DNA of 64,000 nt, taken from the NCBI RefSeq assembly GCF_014138435.1, contig NZ_JACJIM010000003.1, forward strand, positions 372,001 to 436,000. Direction: 5' to 3'. The DNA comes from Methylobacterium fujisawaense. Its GTDB lineage: Bacteria > Pseudomonadota > Alphaproteobacteria > Rhizobiales > Beijerinckiaceae. The notes beneath the pieces are model-generated. The model had not been told where the DNA came from and did no database searches. It saw nothing but the letters and a program-made list of their open reading frames with translations. The position numbers were made by a program, and so were the translations under genes. This document shows, piece after piece, positions 25,213 through 33,973 of the stretch (position 1 is the stretch's first letter; each line of letters begins with the position of its first letter).

Positions 25213-26835
25213 CTACCGCCCCGCCGTCGCCATCGTAATCTTCGAGAAGTCCTGGAACCAGTTCTGCGCCTGGACGAAGCCCTTGACCTTCGGGCTCATC
25301 GCCCGCGGATTGACGTCGTGCGTGATCATGATGAACAGCGCGTCGTCGACATACTTCTCGTGGATCTTCTCCAGGACCTTGGTCTGCTCGGCCTTGTCGA
25401 AGGTGTTGCGGACCTGATCGAACAGCTTGTCCATCGCGGGATCACAGTAATAGCCCCAGTTCGTGCCGTTCGGCGGGGCGAAGTTGCACTGCAGATGGCG
25501 GATGAAGCCGGTGAACGGATCCTGGATGAAGTACGAGTAGTTGATCGCCGAGACGCCGCGGGAGATGTCGGCCTTGGCGCCGGCCCGCCAGATGTTGATG
25601 AGCGTGTTCCACTCGACCACCTCGTAATCGACCTGGATGCCCACGTCGGCGAGGTTCTGCTGGACGAATTCGTTCATCGGCAGCGGCTGCATCTGGCCCG
25701 AGCCCGAGGCCGAGATCGCCACCTTCAGCTTCAGCGGCTTCGCGGGGCTGTAGCCGGCTTCGGCGAGCAGCTTCTTGGCGGCGTCGGGGTCATATTTCAC
25801 ATCGAAGGTCGGATGGCCGAACCATTGATGGCCGGGCGGCATGAAGCCCTTGGCGGGGATCGCGAGGCCGCCGAGCAGTTCCTTCAGACCGTCGCGATCG
25901 ATGGCGAGATTCGCCGCCTTGCGCACGCGGATGTCGTTCCAGGGCGAGCCCTCGACGCGCGAGAGGTGCCACGTCCAATTATGCGGGTAGGCGTTGGTGA
26001 CGACGGTGAAGCCGGCGCTCTTCAGCGACGCCACCGAGTCCGGAGCGGGCGCCTCGATCCAGTCCACCTGACCGGAGCGGAGCGCTGCGGTCCGGGCATT
26101 GGCCTCCGGCAGCGGGATCAGAACGAGCTTGTCGAGCTTCGGGACGCGGTTCGCGTCCCAGTATTCCTTGAACGGCACCATCTCGGCGCGCTCGCGCGGG
26201 GCGAACAGGGTCAGCTTCCACGGGCCGGTGCCCGAGGGCTGCTTGGCGAAGGCGTCCCAGGACTTGCCGAGCTTCTCCCACTGGGCGGGCGAGGACATCA
26301 TGATCCAGGCGATCTGGTAGGGCAGCGTCGCGTCGGGGGCCTTGGTGGTGATCTCGACGGTCAGCGGGTCGACCACCCGGTAGCTCGCCACCGCCGGGAT
26401 GCGGGTCTTGCCCTGGGCGGATTGGCGCGGGTCGTATTGCGGCGCGTCGGCCTTCAGGAGCTTGTCGAGGTTCCAGACCACCGCGTCGGCGGTGAAGTCC
26501 GAGCCGTCGTGGAATTTCACGCCCGGCCGGAGCTTGAAGGTCCACTTGGTCTTGTCGGTGGCGTCGACGCCCCAGCTGGTGGCGAGGCCCGGCACGAGGT
26601 CGGAGGCCAGTTCGGCGCTCGACAGGTCCCAATTGATCAGGCCGTCATAGACCGTGTAGCCCATGAACCGCATGCCCTCGCCGCCATTGTCGGTCTGGCC
26701 GGTGGTGAGAGGGATGTCGGAGGCGGTCATGCCGATCCGCAGCGTCCCCTGCGCGAGGGCAGCGGTGCTCGCGGAGAGCGCCAGGGCGCCGGCCAGCGCC
26801 GCACGGGCGCCGAGTTTTCTCAGACGGGACAGCAT
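25213..26835 (-). CDS. Periplasmic substrate-binding protein of a Dpp/Opp-type ABC importer (SBP family 5)
   Basis: About 540 residues: a Sec signal peptide (MLSRLRKLGARAALAGALAL, cleavage after LAQ near residue 30) followed by a family 5 solute-binding protein. Family segments include WTFKLRPGVKFHDGSDFTADAVVWNLDKL (as the region near residues 105-135), TGPWKLTLF, VRKAANLAIDRDGL and the final NPRAMSPKVKGF. Family 5 proteins bind peptides, nickel, opines or other small compounds. Upstream in-frame GTG 26853 and TTG 26898 are alternative starts. Located between the amidase cluster and the permeases. Confidence 0.9.
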   Translation of the reverse strand: MLSRLRKLGARAALAGALALSASTAALAQGTLRIGMTASDIPLTTGQTDNGGEGMRFMGYTVYDGLINWDLSSAELASDLVPGLATSWGVDATDKTKWTFKLRPGVKFHDGSDFTADAVVWNLDKLLKADAPQYDPRQSAQGKTRIPAVASYRVVDPLTVEITTKAPDATLPYQIAWIMMSSPAQWEKLGKSWDAFAKQPSGTGPWKLTLFAPRERAEMVPFKEYWDANRVPKLDKLVLIPLPEANARTAALRSGQVDWIEAPAPDSVASLKSAGFTVVTNAYPHNWTWHLSRVEGSPWNDIRVRKAANLAIDRDGLKELLGGLAIPAKGFMPPGHQWFGHPTFDVKYDPDAAKKLLAEAGYSPAKPLKLKVAISASGSGQMQPLPMNEFVQQNLADVGIQVDYEVVEWNTLINIWRAGAKADISRGVSAINYSYFIQDPFTGFIRHLQCNFAPPNGTNWGYYCDPAMDKLFDQVRNTFDKAEQTKVLEKIHEKYVDDALFIMITHDVNPRAMSPKVKGFVQAQNWFQDFSKITMATAGR

Positions 26836-26944
26836 CTTGCGTCGGGTGCTCACGTTGGCCCGAGCCTGAGGGCCCGGGATACGCTCGACCTTATGCAAGC
26901 CTGCGGCCAGACGGATCGTCCTGCATGCAGGGAGCGTGTCGTGG

Positions 26945-27328
26945 CTATTGCGCGTCGATCAGGCTCACATGGGCGGCGACCACCCGCCAGCCTTCGGGGA
27001 AGCGCGCCCAGGTCTGGCTCTGGCGGCCGATCTTGCCCGGCGCGCTGGCGCGGGCGAACAGCGTCATCGCGGTGGCGAAGTCGCGCCCGTAGGTGGTGAT
27101 CTGCGTCTGCGCCAGCGTGCGCTCCAGGCCCACCGGCGAGCGGGCCCGGCGGAAGGCGCGGATCGCGTCCATGCCGTAGAGATTCTCGCCGATGCCGTAG
27201 CGGATGGTCAGCGGATCGTCCCGGAACAAGGCCTCGAGGGTCGGGACGTCGTTGGTCGTCAGTGCCGTCTCGTAGGCCCGGAACGCGGCCTCGACCTCGG
27301 CCTTCACGGCGGGATCGTCGATGATCAT
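26945..27328 (-). CDS. AtzH/HpxZ-like protein (DUF3225, NTF2 fold)
   Basis: A 127-residue protein of the AtzH/HpxZ family: VKAEVEAAFRAYETALTTND helix, the LFRDDPLTIRYG and GENLYGMDAIRAFRR segments and the strands ITTYGRDFATAMTLFAR and WARFPEGWRVVAAHVSLID. In Pseudomonas ADP, AtzH is a 1,3-dicarboxyurea amidohydrolase of the cyanuric-acid route; HpxZ occurs in ureide/oxalurate loci. ATG 27328 shares one base with the amidase stop (TGATG). With the neighbours it forms an atzG-atzE-atzH set. Confidence 0.88.
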   Translation of the reverse strand: MIIDDPAVKAEVEAAFRAYETALTTNDVPTLEALFRDDPLTIRYGIGENLYGMDAIRAFRRARSPVGLERTLAQTQITTYGRDFATAMTLFARASAPGKIGRQSQTWARFPEGWRVVAAHVSLIDAQ

Positions 27329-28725
27329 CAGGCAAGCTCCGCGATCGGCGCCGTGCTGACGCCGGTTCGTTCGAGGTGACGCGCCACGCGCAGGACGAGA
27401 TCCTCTTGCCAGGGCGCGGCGATCACCTGGACCCCCAGGGGCAATCCGGCGTCCAGCCGGATCGGTGCCGCCACCACCGGCAGGCCGATGAACGAGATCG
27501 GCTGCGTGAACACGCCGATATTGGCGCGCACCGGCAGCGTGACGCCGTCGAGGACGAAGTGGGTCTGTCCGCCCTTCGGCGCCCGGCAGGGCGTGGCCGG
27601 GGCCAGGATCACGTCGACGGTCTCGAACAGCTCCAGCACCCGCGCCCGGTACCAGCGGCGGAACCGCTGCGCCCGCTCCACATGGGGGGCCGGGATCATG
27701 GCCCCGGCGATCAACCGGTCCCGCACCGCCGGATCGAAATCCTGCGGGCGCGTCCGCAGGCGGTCGAGGTGCAGCGTCGCGCCCTCCGCGGCGGTGATCA
27801 GGTAGGCGGCCGCGCGGGCGCGGTGCGCTTCCGGCAACTCGACCGTGCCGCGCGCACCCAGGACCTCGGCGGCGCGCGCCACCGCCGCGAAGGCGTCCGG
27901 GCCGCCGCCGCGCGCGAAATGGCCGCCAGCCACCGCGATGCGCAGGCCATCGATCCCCGCATCGAGATGCGGAAGGACCGGCTCCGCCGGCCGGAGCGTC
28001 GCCACCGGATCGTCCGGATCGGGGCCCTGCATCACGTCGTAGGCGAGCGCGAGGTCGGTCACGCTCCGGGCCAGGGGCCCGAGATGATCGAGGCTCCCCA
28101 CGAAGGGGAAGCTGCCCGCGCGGGTCAGCCGGCCGTAGGTCGGCTTGAGGCCGAAGCAGCCGCAGAAGGCGGCGGGGACGCGGATCGATCCGTTGGTGTC
28201 CGAGCCCAGCGTCAGGGGCACCATGCCGGCGGCGAGGGCCGCGCCTGAGCCGCCGGACGAGCCGCCGGTCATGTGGTCGAGGGCGTGCGGATTGTGGGCG
28301 TCGCCGTCGTGGACGTTCTCGCCTGTGAAGTCGTAGGCGTATTCGCCCATGTTGAGGGCGCCCACCAGGATGGCTCCCGCCGCCTCCAGGCGCCGCACCA
28401 GGGCACCGTCCCGCTCGGCCGGAGGCCGCTCGCGATTGATCTTCGATCCGGCGCGGGTGGGCAGGCCCGCGATGTCGATCAGGTTCTTCACCGCGAACGG
28501 CACGCCGGTCAGCGGTCCCGGCTTCGCTCCGCCACTCAGCGCGGCATCCTGGGCGTCGGCCTTGGCCAGGGCGCGGGCAGCCACCACGTCGGTGAAGGCG
28601 CCGACCCGGCCGTCCAGCCGCCCGATCCGGTCCAGAGCCGCCGTGACGACCTGCCGTGCGGTGGTATGGCCCTCGGTGATGGCTGCGGCGACCGCGACGG
28701 CCGTCGAAAGCTCGTATGCGCTCAC
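27328..28725 (-). CDS. AtzE/HpxY-like amidase (amidase-signature family)
   Basis: A 465-residue amidase. The Ser-cisSer-Lys triad is present: K80 in PFAVKNLID, the cis-serine in GGSSGGS (156-157) and the nucleophile S180 in SDTNGSIRVP. The segment MTGGSSGGSGAALAAGMVPL and FCGCFGLKPTYGR are typical of the AtzE branch, 1-carboxybiuret hydrolase, and of HpxY from oxalurate loci. GTG 28725 overlaps the stop of the atzG-like gene. The presence of the small AtzG-type partner is the strongest argument for this branch rather than GatA. Confidence 0.9.
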   Translation of the reverse strand: MSAYELSTAVAVAAAITEGHTTARQVVTAALDRIGRLDGRVGAFTDVVAARALAKADAQDAALSGGAKPGPLTGVPFAVKNLIDIAGLPTRAGSKINRERPPAERDGALVRRLEAAGAILVGALNMGEYAYDFTGENVHDGDAHNPHALDHMTGGSSGGSGAALAAGMVPLTLGSDTNGSIRVPAAFCGCFGLKPTYGRLTRAGSFPFVGSLDHLGPLARSVTDLALAYDVMQGPDPDDPVATLRPAEPVLPHLDAGIDGLRIAVAGGHFARGGGPDAFAAVARAAEVLGARGTVELPEAHRARAAAYLITAAEGATLHLDRLRTRPQDFDPAVRDRLIAGAMIPAPHVERAQRFRRWYRARVLELFETVDVILAPATPCRAPKGGQTHFVLDGVTLPVRANIGVFTQPISFIGLPVVAAPIRLDAGLPLGVQVIAAPWQEDLVLRVARHLERTGVSTAPIAELA

Positions 28726-28916
28726 GCTTCGAACCTCGGCGCCGCATCGATCTCGTCGGCGAGGGGGAACGCACCCATTAACGCGGCCGCCGCGGCCAGG
28801 ACACGGAGATTGGCCGTGATCGGCCCCATCCAGGCGGGATCGAGCGGGAGGCCGAGCAGCGCTGCCGTGACGGCGGCATAGCTCTCGGGATCGAAGGGCG
28901 GGCAGGTCTCGGGCAT
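28722..28916 (-). CDS. AtzG/HpxX-like small amidase partner (DUF4089)
   Basis: A 64-residue helical protein with a pattern typical of AtzG: YAAVTAALLGLPLDPAWMGPITANLRVLAAAAALMGAFPLADEID (residues about 13-56). AtzG binds AtzE in a GatCA-like complex and is needed for its stability. First gene of the unit; its TGA overlaps the amidase GTG (GTGA). A DUF4089 name is equally valid. Confidence 0.88.
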   Translation of the reverse strand: MPETCPPFDPESYAAVTAALLGLPLDPAWMGPITANLRVLAAAAALMGAFPLADEIDAAPRFEA

Positions 28917-29744
28917 CGCTGCTTTCGGTGTGATGTCGATTCAGGCAGGTCTCGCGAGGGAAGCAGGCCTTGTGCCGCGCAGGCCACGATAGAACTGCCG
29001 ATCGGCATCCGATTGTGCCTAAATTTTGAGCATATCGACGAACGTGACACGCCATCCGCGGGCGGCGCGGTCAGTTGCCCGCGCTTTGGGCGCCGCGTCG
29101 TAAGCAGGACTGGGATCTGGCGAGCCCGGCCTTCGGTCGAGGTGGCTTCGGTGGCCGTTGCACGTGCCCGGCTAGCCAAGACCTCCTATAGACTGCCGAT
29201 TTTGCAGGTCTGCTTTGCGATCGAAGAATGCTCCGCCCGGAAGCAAGACCGCGCACGTATAGCCTGAGACGGCGTCGCCCGGGCCCGGCTGTCCATGTGT
29301 CGGTGGATTGCGAACGTTCAATCCTTGTTCTCAGCGCGCACGCGACCTACCTACATCATTCACAGTCAGACCTGCAGGACGACGGGAGCCACACGCGGGC
29401 GTTCCGACCTTGCGGCTCGGCCCTCGGCTTGAGGTTTTTCCGCATCGCCGGACGAAACTCTTACAGAGACGGCGTGGATTGTCGCTTTGTCGCCCGCCTG
29501 CGCAGGTTCCGACGATTGCATCGTACGGGGAGCTCTGGTTAAGGGCTCTGCGATCTTCGAAACAATGGTCCGACCCGAGCGTTCAGACGCACGCCGAGCG
29601 TTCGGGTCGAACCATCGGTACAGCCGATGGATCGGTGCGGTTCCGGGGCGCGGGGATGGCGTTGGAACCGGCAGACTCAGTACGTGCCCGGCCCCGCCGG
29701 ATGTCCCCGCGACACGCGAGACGTACCCAACTGAGAAAGGTCAG
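28917..29744. other. 828-base gap without a convincing gene
   Basis: No frame on either strand gives a believable protein. Base composition is visibly lower in GC than the flanks between about 28980 and 29560. It must hold the promoters of the atzG operon (minus) and the DUF6481 gene (plus). A 12-base palindrome TGCCGATCGGCA at 28996-29007, about 80 bases before atzG, is a possible operator. Confidence 0.5.
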
Positions 29745-30125
29745 ATGAGCGCATTCGACTACAGGAATTTCGACGACCGTCGTCAGAACTCCCAGAACGC
29801 CAAGGCCGCCTTGCTGGCCAAGTTCAAGGCCCGTCCGCCGGCCGATGATCCGGAGGTGATCGCCAAGGCGAAGGCCCGCGCGGAGATCGCCAAGGCCCGC
29901 GAGGAGCGTTCCCGCGAGCGCGAGGCGGCCCGGATCGCCGCCGAGCGGCAGGCCGCCGAAGAGAAGCGTCAGCGGGAGGAGGCGGAACTCGCCGCCCAGC
30001 TCGCCCGCGAGGCCGCCGAGTTGGCCGCGGCGCAGGAGCGCAAGTCGGCCGAACTGGCTGCCAAGAAGGCCCAGCGCGATGCGCGCTACGCGGCCCGCAA
30101 GGCAAAGGTCAAGACCAAGCGCTGA
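29745..30125 (+). CDS. DUF6481 family protein, charged coiled coil
   Basis: A 126-residue highly charged protein: a conserved start FDYRNFDDRRQNSQNAKAALLAKFKARP, then a long Ala/Glu/Arg/Lys helix (about 45-115) predicted as coiled coil, and a basic KAKVKTKR tail. The start segment is that of DUF6481, common in Methylobacterium and rhizobia. ATG 29745 has AGAAAGG upstream; the longer frame from 29487 is not protein-like. Function unknown. Followed by a hairpin terminator. Confidence 0.82.
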   Translation: MSAFDYRNFDDRRQNSQNAKAALLAKFKARPPADDPEVIAKAKARAEIAKAREERSREREAARIAAERQAAEEKRQREEAELAAQLAREAAELAAAQERKSAELAAKKAQRDARYAARKAKVKTKR

Positions 30126-30160
30126 ACGCGCACCGACGGCTCATTCGCGCCACGGAAACC

Positions 30161-30197
30161 GAAGACGTCCGCCCGCCAGGCGGGCGTCTTCGCGTTT
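30161..30197 (+). terminator. Rho-independent terminator after DUF6481 gene
   Basis: GAAGACGTCCGCCCGC and GCGGGCGTCTTC pair (two-base bulge) around CAG and are followed by CGCGTTTT. Confidence 0.7.
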
Positions 30198-30293
30198 TGG
30201 GGCATGCCGGCTCGGCAACCGCTGCGTGTGCCCGCGCGTTGGGGCCGGTCGAACCCGCGACGTCCTCGCTCGGCGGGCGCAGCCGAGGTCGCG

Positions 30294-30587
30294 ATGCAAA
30301 CCTGGACGAGACTGGCCCTCATCGTCGGCGCTCTGCCGATCCTCCTCGCCGCCGAACAGCCGCACGCGCAGGATTCGGAGACGGTGACCGCCTGCGAGAC
30401 GCTGATCTCCGCACGCCGGATCGATGCTGCCGCGGGTGCCGAGCGTCAAGCGCTTGGGGAGACCGGTTGCCGCCGCATCCCGCGCAGCGCCATCGGCGCT
30501 GTCGAGCAACGGGCCTTGATCGGCGGGGCGCCTTACGAGTGCATGAGTGTTGCCGATGCGGGGCGGTGTCTCTGGGTTGTCCCGTAA
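30294..30587 (+). CDS. Small secreted hypothetical protein
   Basis: A 97-residue protein from ATG 30294 with a signal peptide (TWTRLALIVGALPILLAAEQPHAQ) and a mature part of about 73 residues with four cysteines (ACETLIS, GCRRIP, ECMS, RCLW), suggesting two disulfides in the periplasm. Family not recognised. The frame runs upstream to 30204 but without signal-peptide character. Confidence 0.6.
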   Translation: MQTWTRLALIVGALPILLAAEQPHAQDSETVTACETLISARRIDAAAGAERQALGETGCRRIPRSAIGAVEQRALIGGAPYECMSVADAGRCLWVVP

Positions 30588-30696
30588 GCCGGGCACGCCC
30601 TCGTTTTTCGGTCAGGCCAGCACTCTGACGAAGCTTCACGGCTCAGCAAGACGCGCTATTTCTCACGTCTTGAGCGTGTGAGCCCTGAACATCAGT

Positions 30697-30984
30697 ATGC
30701 CGCGTATCCTCGAAAGCACCCGCGTGTCGATGTTCGCCGCGGTCTGGATCGCATCGGCGCTGAGCTGTGGAACGGCCCGCGCAGAGCCTCCGATTCGGAG
30801 CCCCGAGGATGCGGCATGCCGCCTTGAGGCCCGCGCCAAGGTGTTCTCCACGCCGAACCCTCAGGGTTTGGAACTCGAGGAGATCGGGCGGCGAATCTAT
30901 TTCGCCTGCATGAAGCGCGTCGCACAGGTGACCGCGCCGGCGGCCCGGCGCGGTGGTCGGCGGCATCGCAGCCGACGCCGCTGA
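30697..30984 (+). CDS. Small secreted hypothetical protein
   Basis: A 95-residue protein with a signal-like segment (SMFAAVWIASALSCGTARA) and a mature domain SPEDAACRLEARAKVFSTPNPQGLELEEIGRRIYFACM with two cysteines framing it, then a basic tail. The CRxEARAKVFSTPNPQGLE pattern recurs in my memory of Methylobacterium small secreted proteins. ATG 30697 or the internal ATG 30730 could be the start. Function unknown. Confidence 0.6.
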   Translation: MPRILESTRVSMFAAVWIASALSCGTARAEPPIRSPEDAACRLEARAKVFSTPNPQGLELEEIGRRIYFACMKRVAQVTAPAARRGGRRHRSRRR

Positions 30985-30999
30985 GCGGCGGCGGCGCTG

Positions 31000-31206
31000 T
31001 CAGGCGTCGAGCGGCGCGCCGATCCGCGCGCGGAGGCGGAGGCGCAGGGCCTCGTTGCCACCCTCGGCATCGAGCGCGGCCATCAGGCGCAGCAAGTGGC
31101 TGAGCGGGGTCGAACGACACGCAACGGCGTCGGCGATCTGCTCCGGCAGGGACTTGGCGGCCGGAACGTAGCGCGGTGCCGGGCCGGCCTGATGAGTCTG
31201 GGGCAT
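31000..31206 (-). CDS. Small helical hypothetical protein
   Basis: A 68-residue reading: a Pro-rich N-terminus of about 15 residues, then amphipathic helices LPEQIADAVACRSTPLSHLLRLMAALD and EALRLRLRARIG. No known family. Composition and helical periodicity make it plausible; it faces the preceding secreted-protein gene with 15 bases between them. Confidence 0.45.
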   Translation of the reverse strand: MPQTHQAGPAPRYVPAAKSLPEQIADAVACRSTPLSHLLRLMAALDAEGGNEALRLRLRARIGAPLDA

Positions 31207-31396
31207 GCGAGGCGCTCGTCCTTCGAAAGAGTCCAGATTGGCGGGCGGGTCGCTACGCCTTTCGATCGACGGACACCAGCCCCTTTCGCGCGATTACGTA
31301 GCCGGCATCAGTCTCCGTCACCGTGGGGCAACAGCGCGGCGGTAAAGTGTGGACGACTCGGGCTGAGAGTCCGAATCGGCTTGCCCGATCGCGATT

Positions 31397-32062
31397 TCAG
31401 GTGCCGGCCAGCGGCGAGGACGCGAACCCGGCGAGCAGGTCCTGGGGATCTCGATAGATCGCCACGCAGCCCGCAGCGGTCAGATCCGCTTCCGGGAAGC
31501 CGCCGCAGAGCAGGCCGATCGTGGGCAGTCCCGCCTTTGCAGCGGCCTCGGCATCGTAGGGCGTGTCCCCGACGACGTGCGCCGCGTCCGGCGCCACGCC
31601 GTCGAGCTTCCGCAAGGCGGCCTGGAAGATGTCAGGATGCGGCTTCGAGCGGTCGGCATCGTCCGCACTGGTGGCGACGTCCACGAGATCGCCGATCCCG
31701 AGGATCTCGGTGTAGCGATCCACCTCGGTACGCTTACCGGACGAGGCCAGGGCGATGGTCAGGCCGGCCTCGTGGATGCGCTCGAACAGCGGGCGGACAC
31801 CGGGGAAGGGCCGCACATCCGGCAGGTAGCGCCGCTTGAACAGGTCCGAGCGGTACGCCTCGATCGCTTCGCCCTCGCGCCTGATCCGCTCTTGCGACAG
31901 GAAGACGGGCATCAACTCGTCGCCGCCCTTGCCGATCTGTCGCCGCACTTCCGCCGGGTCGGTCGTCACCCCGAAATGCGCGAAGGCCTCCACCCAGGCC
32001 CGGGCATGCAGATCGACGCTGTCGAGCAGCGTTCCGTCGATGTCGAAAATCGCCGCGCGCAT
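31397..32062 (-). CDS. HAD-superfamily hydrolase, phosphoglycolate-phosphatase-like
   Basis: A 221-residue HAD phosphatase. Motif 1 is IFDIDGTLLDS, motif 2 the serine in ALASSGK, motif 3 the lysine in DRSKPHPDIF and motif 4 the acids in VVGDTPYDAEAA. The cap is helical and inserted after motif 1 (subclass I), as in Gph and beta-phosphoglucomutase. ATG 32062 immediately precedes motif 1. Substrate not predictable. Confidence 0.92.
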   Translation of the reverse strand: MRAAIFDIDGTLLDSVDLHARAWVEAFAHFGVTTDPAEVRRQIGKGGDELMPVFLSQERIRREGEAIEAYRSDLFKRRYLPDVRPFPGVRPLFERIHEAGLTIALASSGKRTEVDRYTEILGIGDLVDVATSADDADRSKPHPDIFQAALRKLDGVAPDAAHVVGDTPYDAEAAAKAGLPTIGLLCGGFPEADLTAAGCVAIYRDPQDLLAGFASSPLAGT

Positions 32063-32170
32063 CGCGAGCCCCCTCGCGGTGCCCGGCGCCCGCGTTCGGC
32101 CGGACAACCGGGCCGGGGCCAGCCTGTTCCGCGAGGCCGGATTCGCGGAGCCGGATGCTTAAACGACGGA

Positions 32171-32197
32171 AGCCCGCCTCCCCTCGGGAAGCGGGCT
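32171..32197 (-). terminator. Rho-independent terminator of the DUF2934 gene
   Basis: AGCCCGCCTCCC and GGGAAGCGGGCT pair around CTC with one mismatch. On the minus strand the stem is followed by TCCGTCGTTT. It separates the DUF2934 gene from the HAD gene. Confidence 0.7.
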
Positions 32198-32231
32198 CCT
32201 GAAACGTCATCGGCGCGGCGGCGCCGGCCCG

Positions 32232-32639
32232 TCAGTGCATCGAGGCTGCGGTCCGGGCAGGCTTCGCCTTGGCGGCGAGGCCGGCGGTCACCGCCGCCTT
32301 GGACGCGCGAACGGTCTTCGGGGCCACCGGCTTCGCGGCGGCCTTCACGGCCGCGGGCTTGGCAGCGGTCGGCTTGGCGGCGGTCGGCTTAGCGGAGGCC
32401 GACTTCGTAGTCGCAGGCTTGGCGGCCGCGGGCTTGGCTGAAGCGGTCTTCGCAGCGGCGGCCTTGGTGGCCTTCGGAGCTTCGACCGTCTTGGAGGCGA
32501 CGCCGGCCGCCAGCATCGCGTTGGCGCGCAGCTCGGCTTCGGCGCGGATCCAGTGGGCGGCCGCATGGCCGTGAATCCGGCCCTCGTTCTCCCAGATGTA
32601 GTAGGCGCATTCGCGCACCTGGTGCTCGCTGATCAGCAT
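32232..32639 (-). CDS. DUF2934 domain protein with histone H1-like Lys/Ala/Pro tail
   Basis: A 135-residue protein. Residues about 5-45 (VRECAYYIWENEGRIHGHAAAHWIRAEAEL as a region) form the DUF2934 domain. The rest is a low-complexity run of AAKP, SAKP and TAKP units, like bacterial H1-type proteins (AlgP, HctB) and likely to bind DNA or polyanions. ATG 32639 is fixed by the DUF2934 start. The tail repeats are prone to length change. Confidence 0.85.
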   Translation of the reverse strand: MLISEHQVRECAYYIWENEGRIHGHAAAHWIRAEAELRANAMLAAGVASKTVEAPKATKAAAAKTASAKPAAAKPATTKSASAKPTAAKPTAAKPAAVKAAAKPVAPKTVRASKAAVTAGLAAKAKPARTAASMH

Positions 32640-32761
32640 GCAGTCGATCTCCTGTCCGTCCCGGGATCGACGATGGGAGAGCCGGGTTAAGCGTCGGTTA
32701 ACCCTGCCCGCCGGGGCCGGGAGCCGGACGCGGCCCCCCTCCGAGGGAACGTGCCCGCGGC

Positions 32762-33238
32762 CTATTCGGCGATCCCGAGCACCCGCCGCGCCTCGGTCAG
32801 GAGTACCGCGTGGCGAGCCGCACCCGGTCCCTGATCCGGCGCCTCGCGTCCGGCCCGAGCGATCATCTCCTGGAACCGGCGCCGGTCGAGGGCGCGCTGG
32901 CCGATGCTCGCGAGGACGGCCGACAGCACGGTCCGGACCGCCTCGGTGCGCTCGTCGGCCATCGCCACGGCTTCGGCCGACGCGGTGTTCTCCCGCGCCG
33001 CGTCCTGCTCGGTGGCCGCCTTCGTGCGCGCCTCCGCGTCTTCGAGCGCGGCCGCCAGGCGCCGCCCGTCCTGCCAGGCCTGGTCGTGCTGATGGGTGCG
33101 CAACGCAAGCAGCACCTTGAGTGACGCCGCCTCCGTCCGCGCGGCTTCCAGCTTGATCTGTGTCTCGCGCAGATCCTTCAGCAATTCCTGCGCGAGGGTC
33201 TGGTCCGCGGTCACGTCCACTGCCGGCTCCTCTGGCAT
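32762..33238 (-). CDS. Coiled-coil hypothetical protein
   Basis: A 158-residue protein: acidic start, then a long predicted coiled coil (LLKDLRETQIKLEAARTEAASLKVLLALR, RRLAAALEDAEARTKAATEQ), a helical segment RTVLSAVLASIGQRALDRRRFQEMIARAG and a final ARHAVLLTEARRVLGIAE. No named family. ATG 33238 is the first plausible start; upstream is the promoter region shared with divergent nfuA. Confidence 0.7.
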   Translation of the reverse strand: MPEEPAVDVTADQTLAQELLKDLRETQIKLEAARTEAASLKVLLALRTHQHDQAWQDGRRLAAALEDAEARTKAATEQDAARENTASAEAVAMADERTEAVRTVLSAVLASIGQRALDRRRFQEMIARAGREAPDQGPGAARHAVLLTEARRVLGIAE

Positions 33239-33406
33239 CCCGATTCCGCCCGTCCTGTCGCGCCGCTGCAGGAATGTCCACTCTCGTCGATGGGCGCGGA
33301 CGCCACGACCGGTTGAGAAAATCCGCTTGCCGGTCCACATGGGAGGCGGTGCCTCGCGGCGCCTGTCCCGGCCGGCCTTGAACCGGCGCAGCGGAGTGAT
33401 CCCACC

Positions 33407-33973
33407 ATGTTCATCCAGACCGAAGCCACGCCGAACCCGGCCACCCTGAAGTTCCTGCCCGGCCGTGTTGTCCTTCCGGAATCGACCTTCGAGGCGCGGG
33501 ATCCCGAGGCCGCCGCCCGCTCGCCCCTGGCTGCGGCGCTGTTCACCGTCCCGGGTGTGGCGGGCGTCTATTTCGGGCACGACTTCATCTCCGTGACCAA
33601 GGCCGAGGACGGCTCGGAATGGGCGCAGGTGAAGCCGGCGGTGCTCGGTGCGATCATGGAGCACTTCCAGTCCGGCGTGCCCGTGATGGCCGAGGGCAGC
33701 CACGGCGAGATCGAGCCCAGCGACGAGTTCTACGACGAGGCCGACCACGACACCGTCGTGACCATCAAGGACCTGCTCGAGACCCGGGTGCGCCCGGCGG
33801 TGGCGGGCGACGGCGGCGACATCACCTTCCGCGGCTACAAGGAGGGCGTGGTCTACCTGGAAATGAAGGGCGCCTGCTCGGGCTGTCCGTCCTCCACGGC
33901 GACCCTGCGGCACGGCGTGCAGAATCTGTTCCGGCACTTCCTGCCGGAGATCCGCGAAGTCCAGGCGATCTGA
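33407..33973 (+). CDS. nfuA: NifU-like iron-sulfur cluster carrier (Nfu)
   Basis: A 188-residue Fe-S scaffold/carrier. The N-terminal Nfu domain begins MFIQTEATPNPATLKFLPG (1-90); the C-terminal NifU domain (about 115-185) has the cluster motif CSGC in KGACSGCPSS and the following LRHGVQNLF helix. It delivers 4Fe-4S clusters to apo-proteins, plausibly including MiaB encoded downstream. Followed by hairpins rather than directly by tsaB. Confidence 0.95.
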   Translation: MFIQTEATPNPATLKFLPGRVVLPESTFEARDPEAAARSPLAAALFTVPGVAGVYFGHDFISVTKAEDGSEWAQVKPAVLGAIMEHFQSGVPVMAEGSHGEIEPSDEFYDEADHDTVVTIKDLLETRVRPAVAGDGGDITFRGYKEGVVYLEMKGACSGCPSSTATLRHGVQNLFRHFLPEIREVQAI

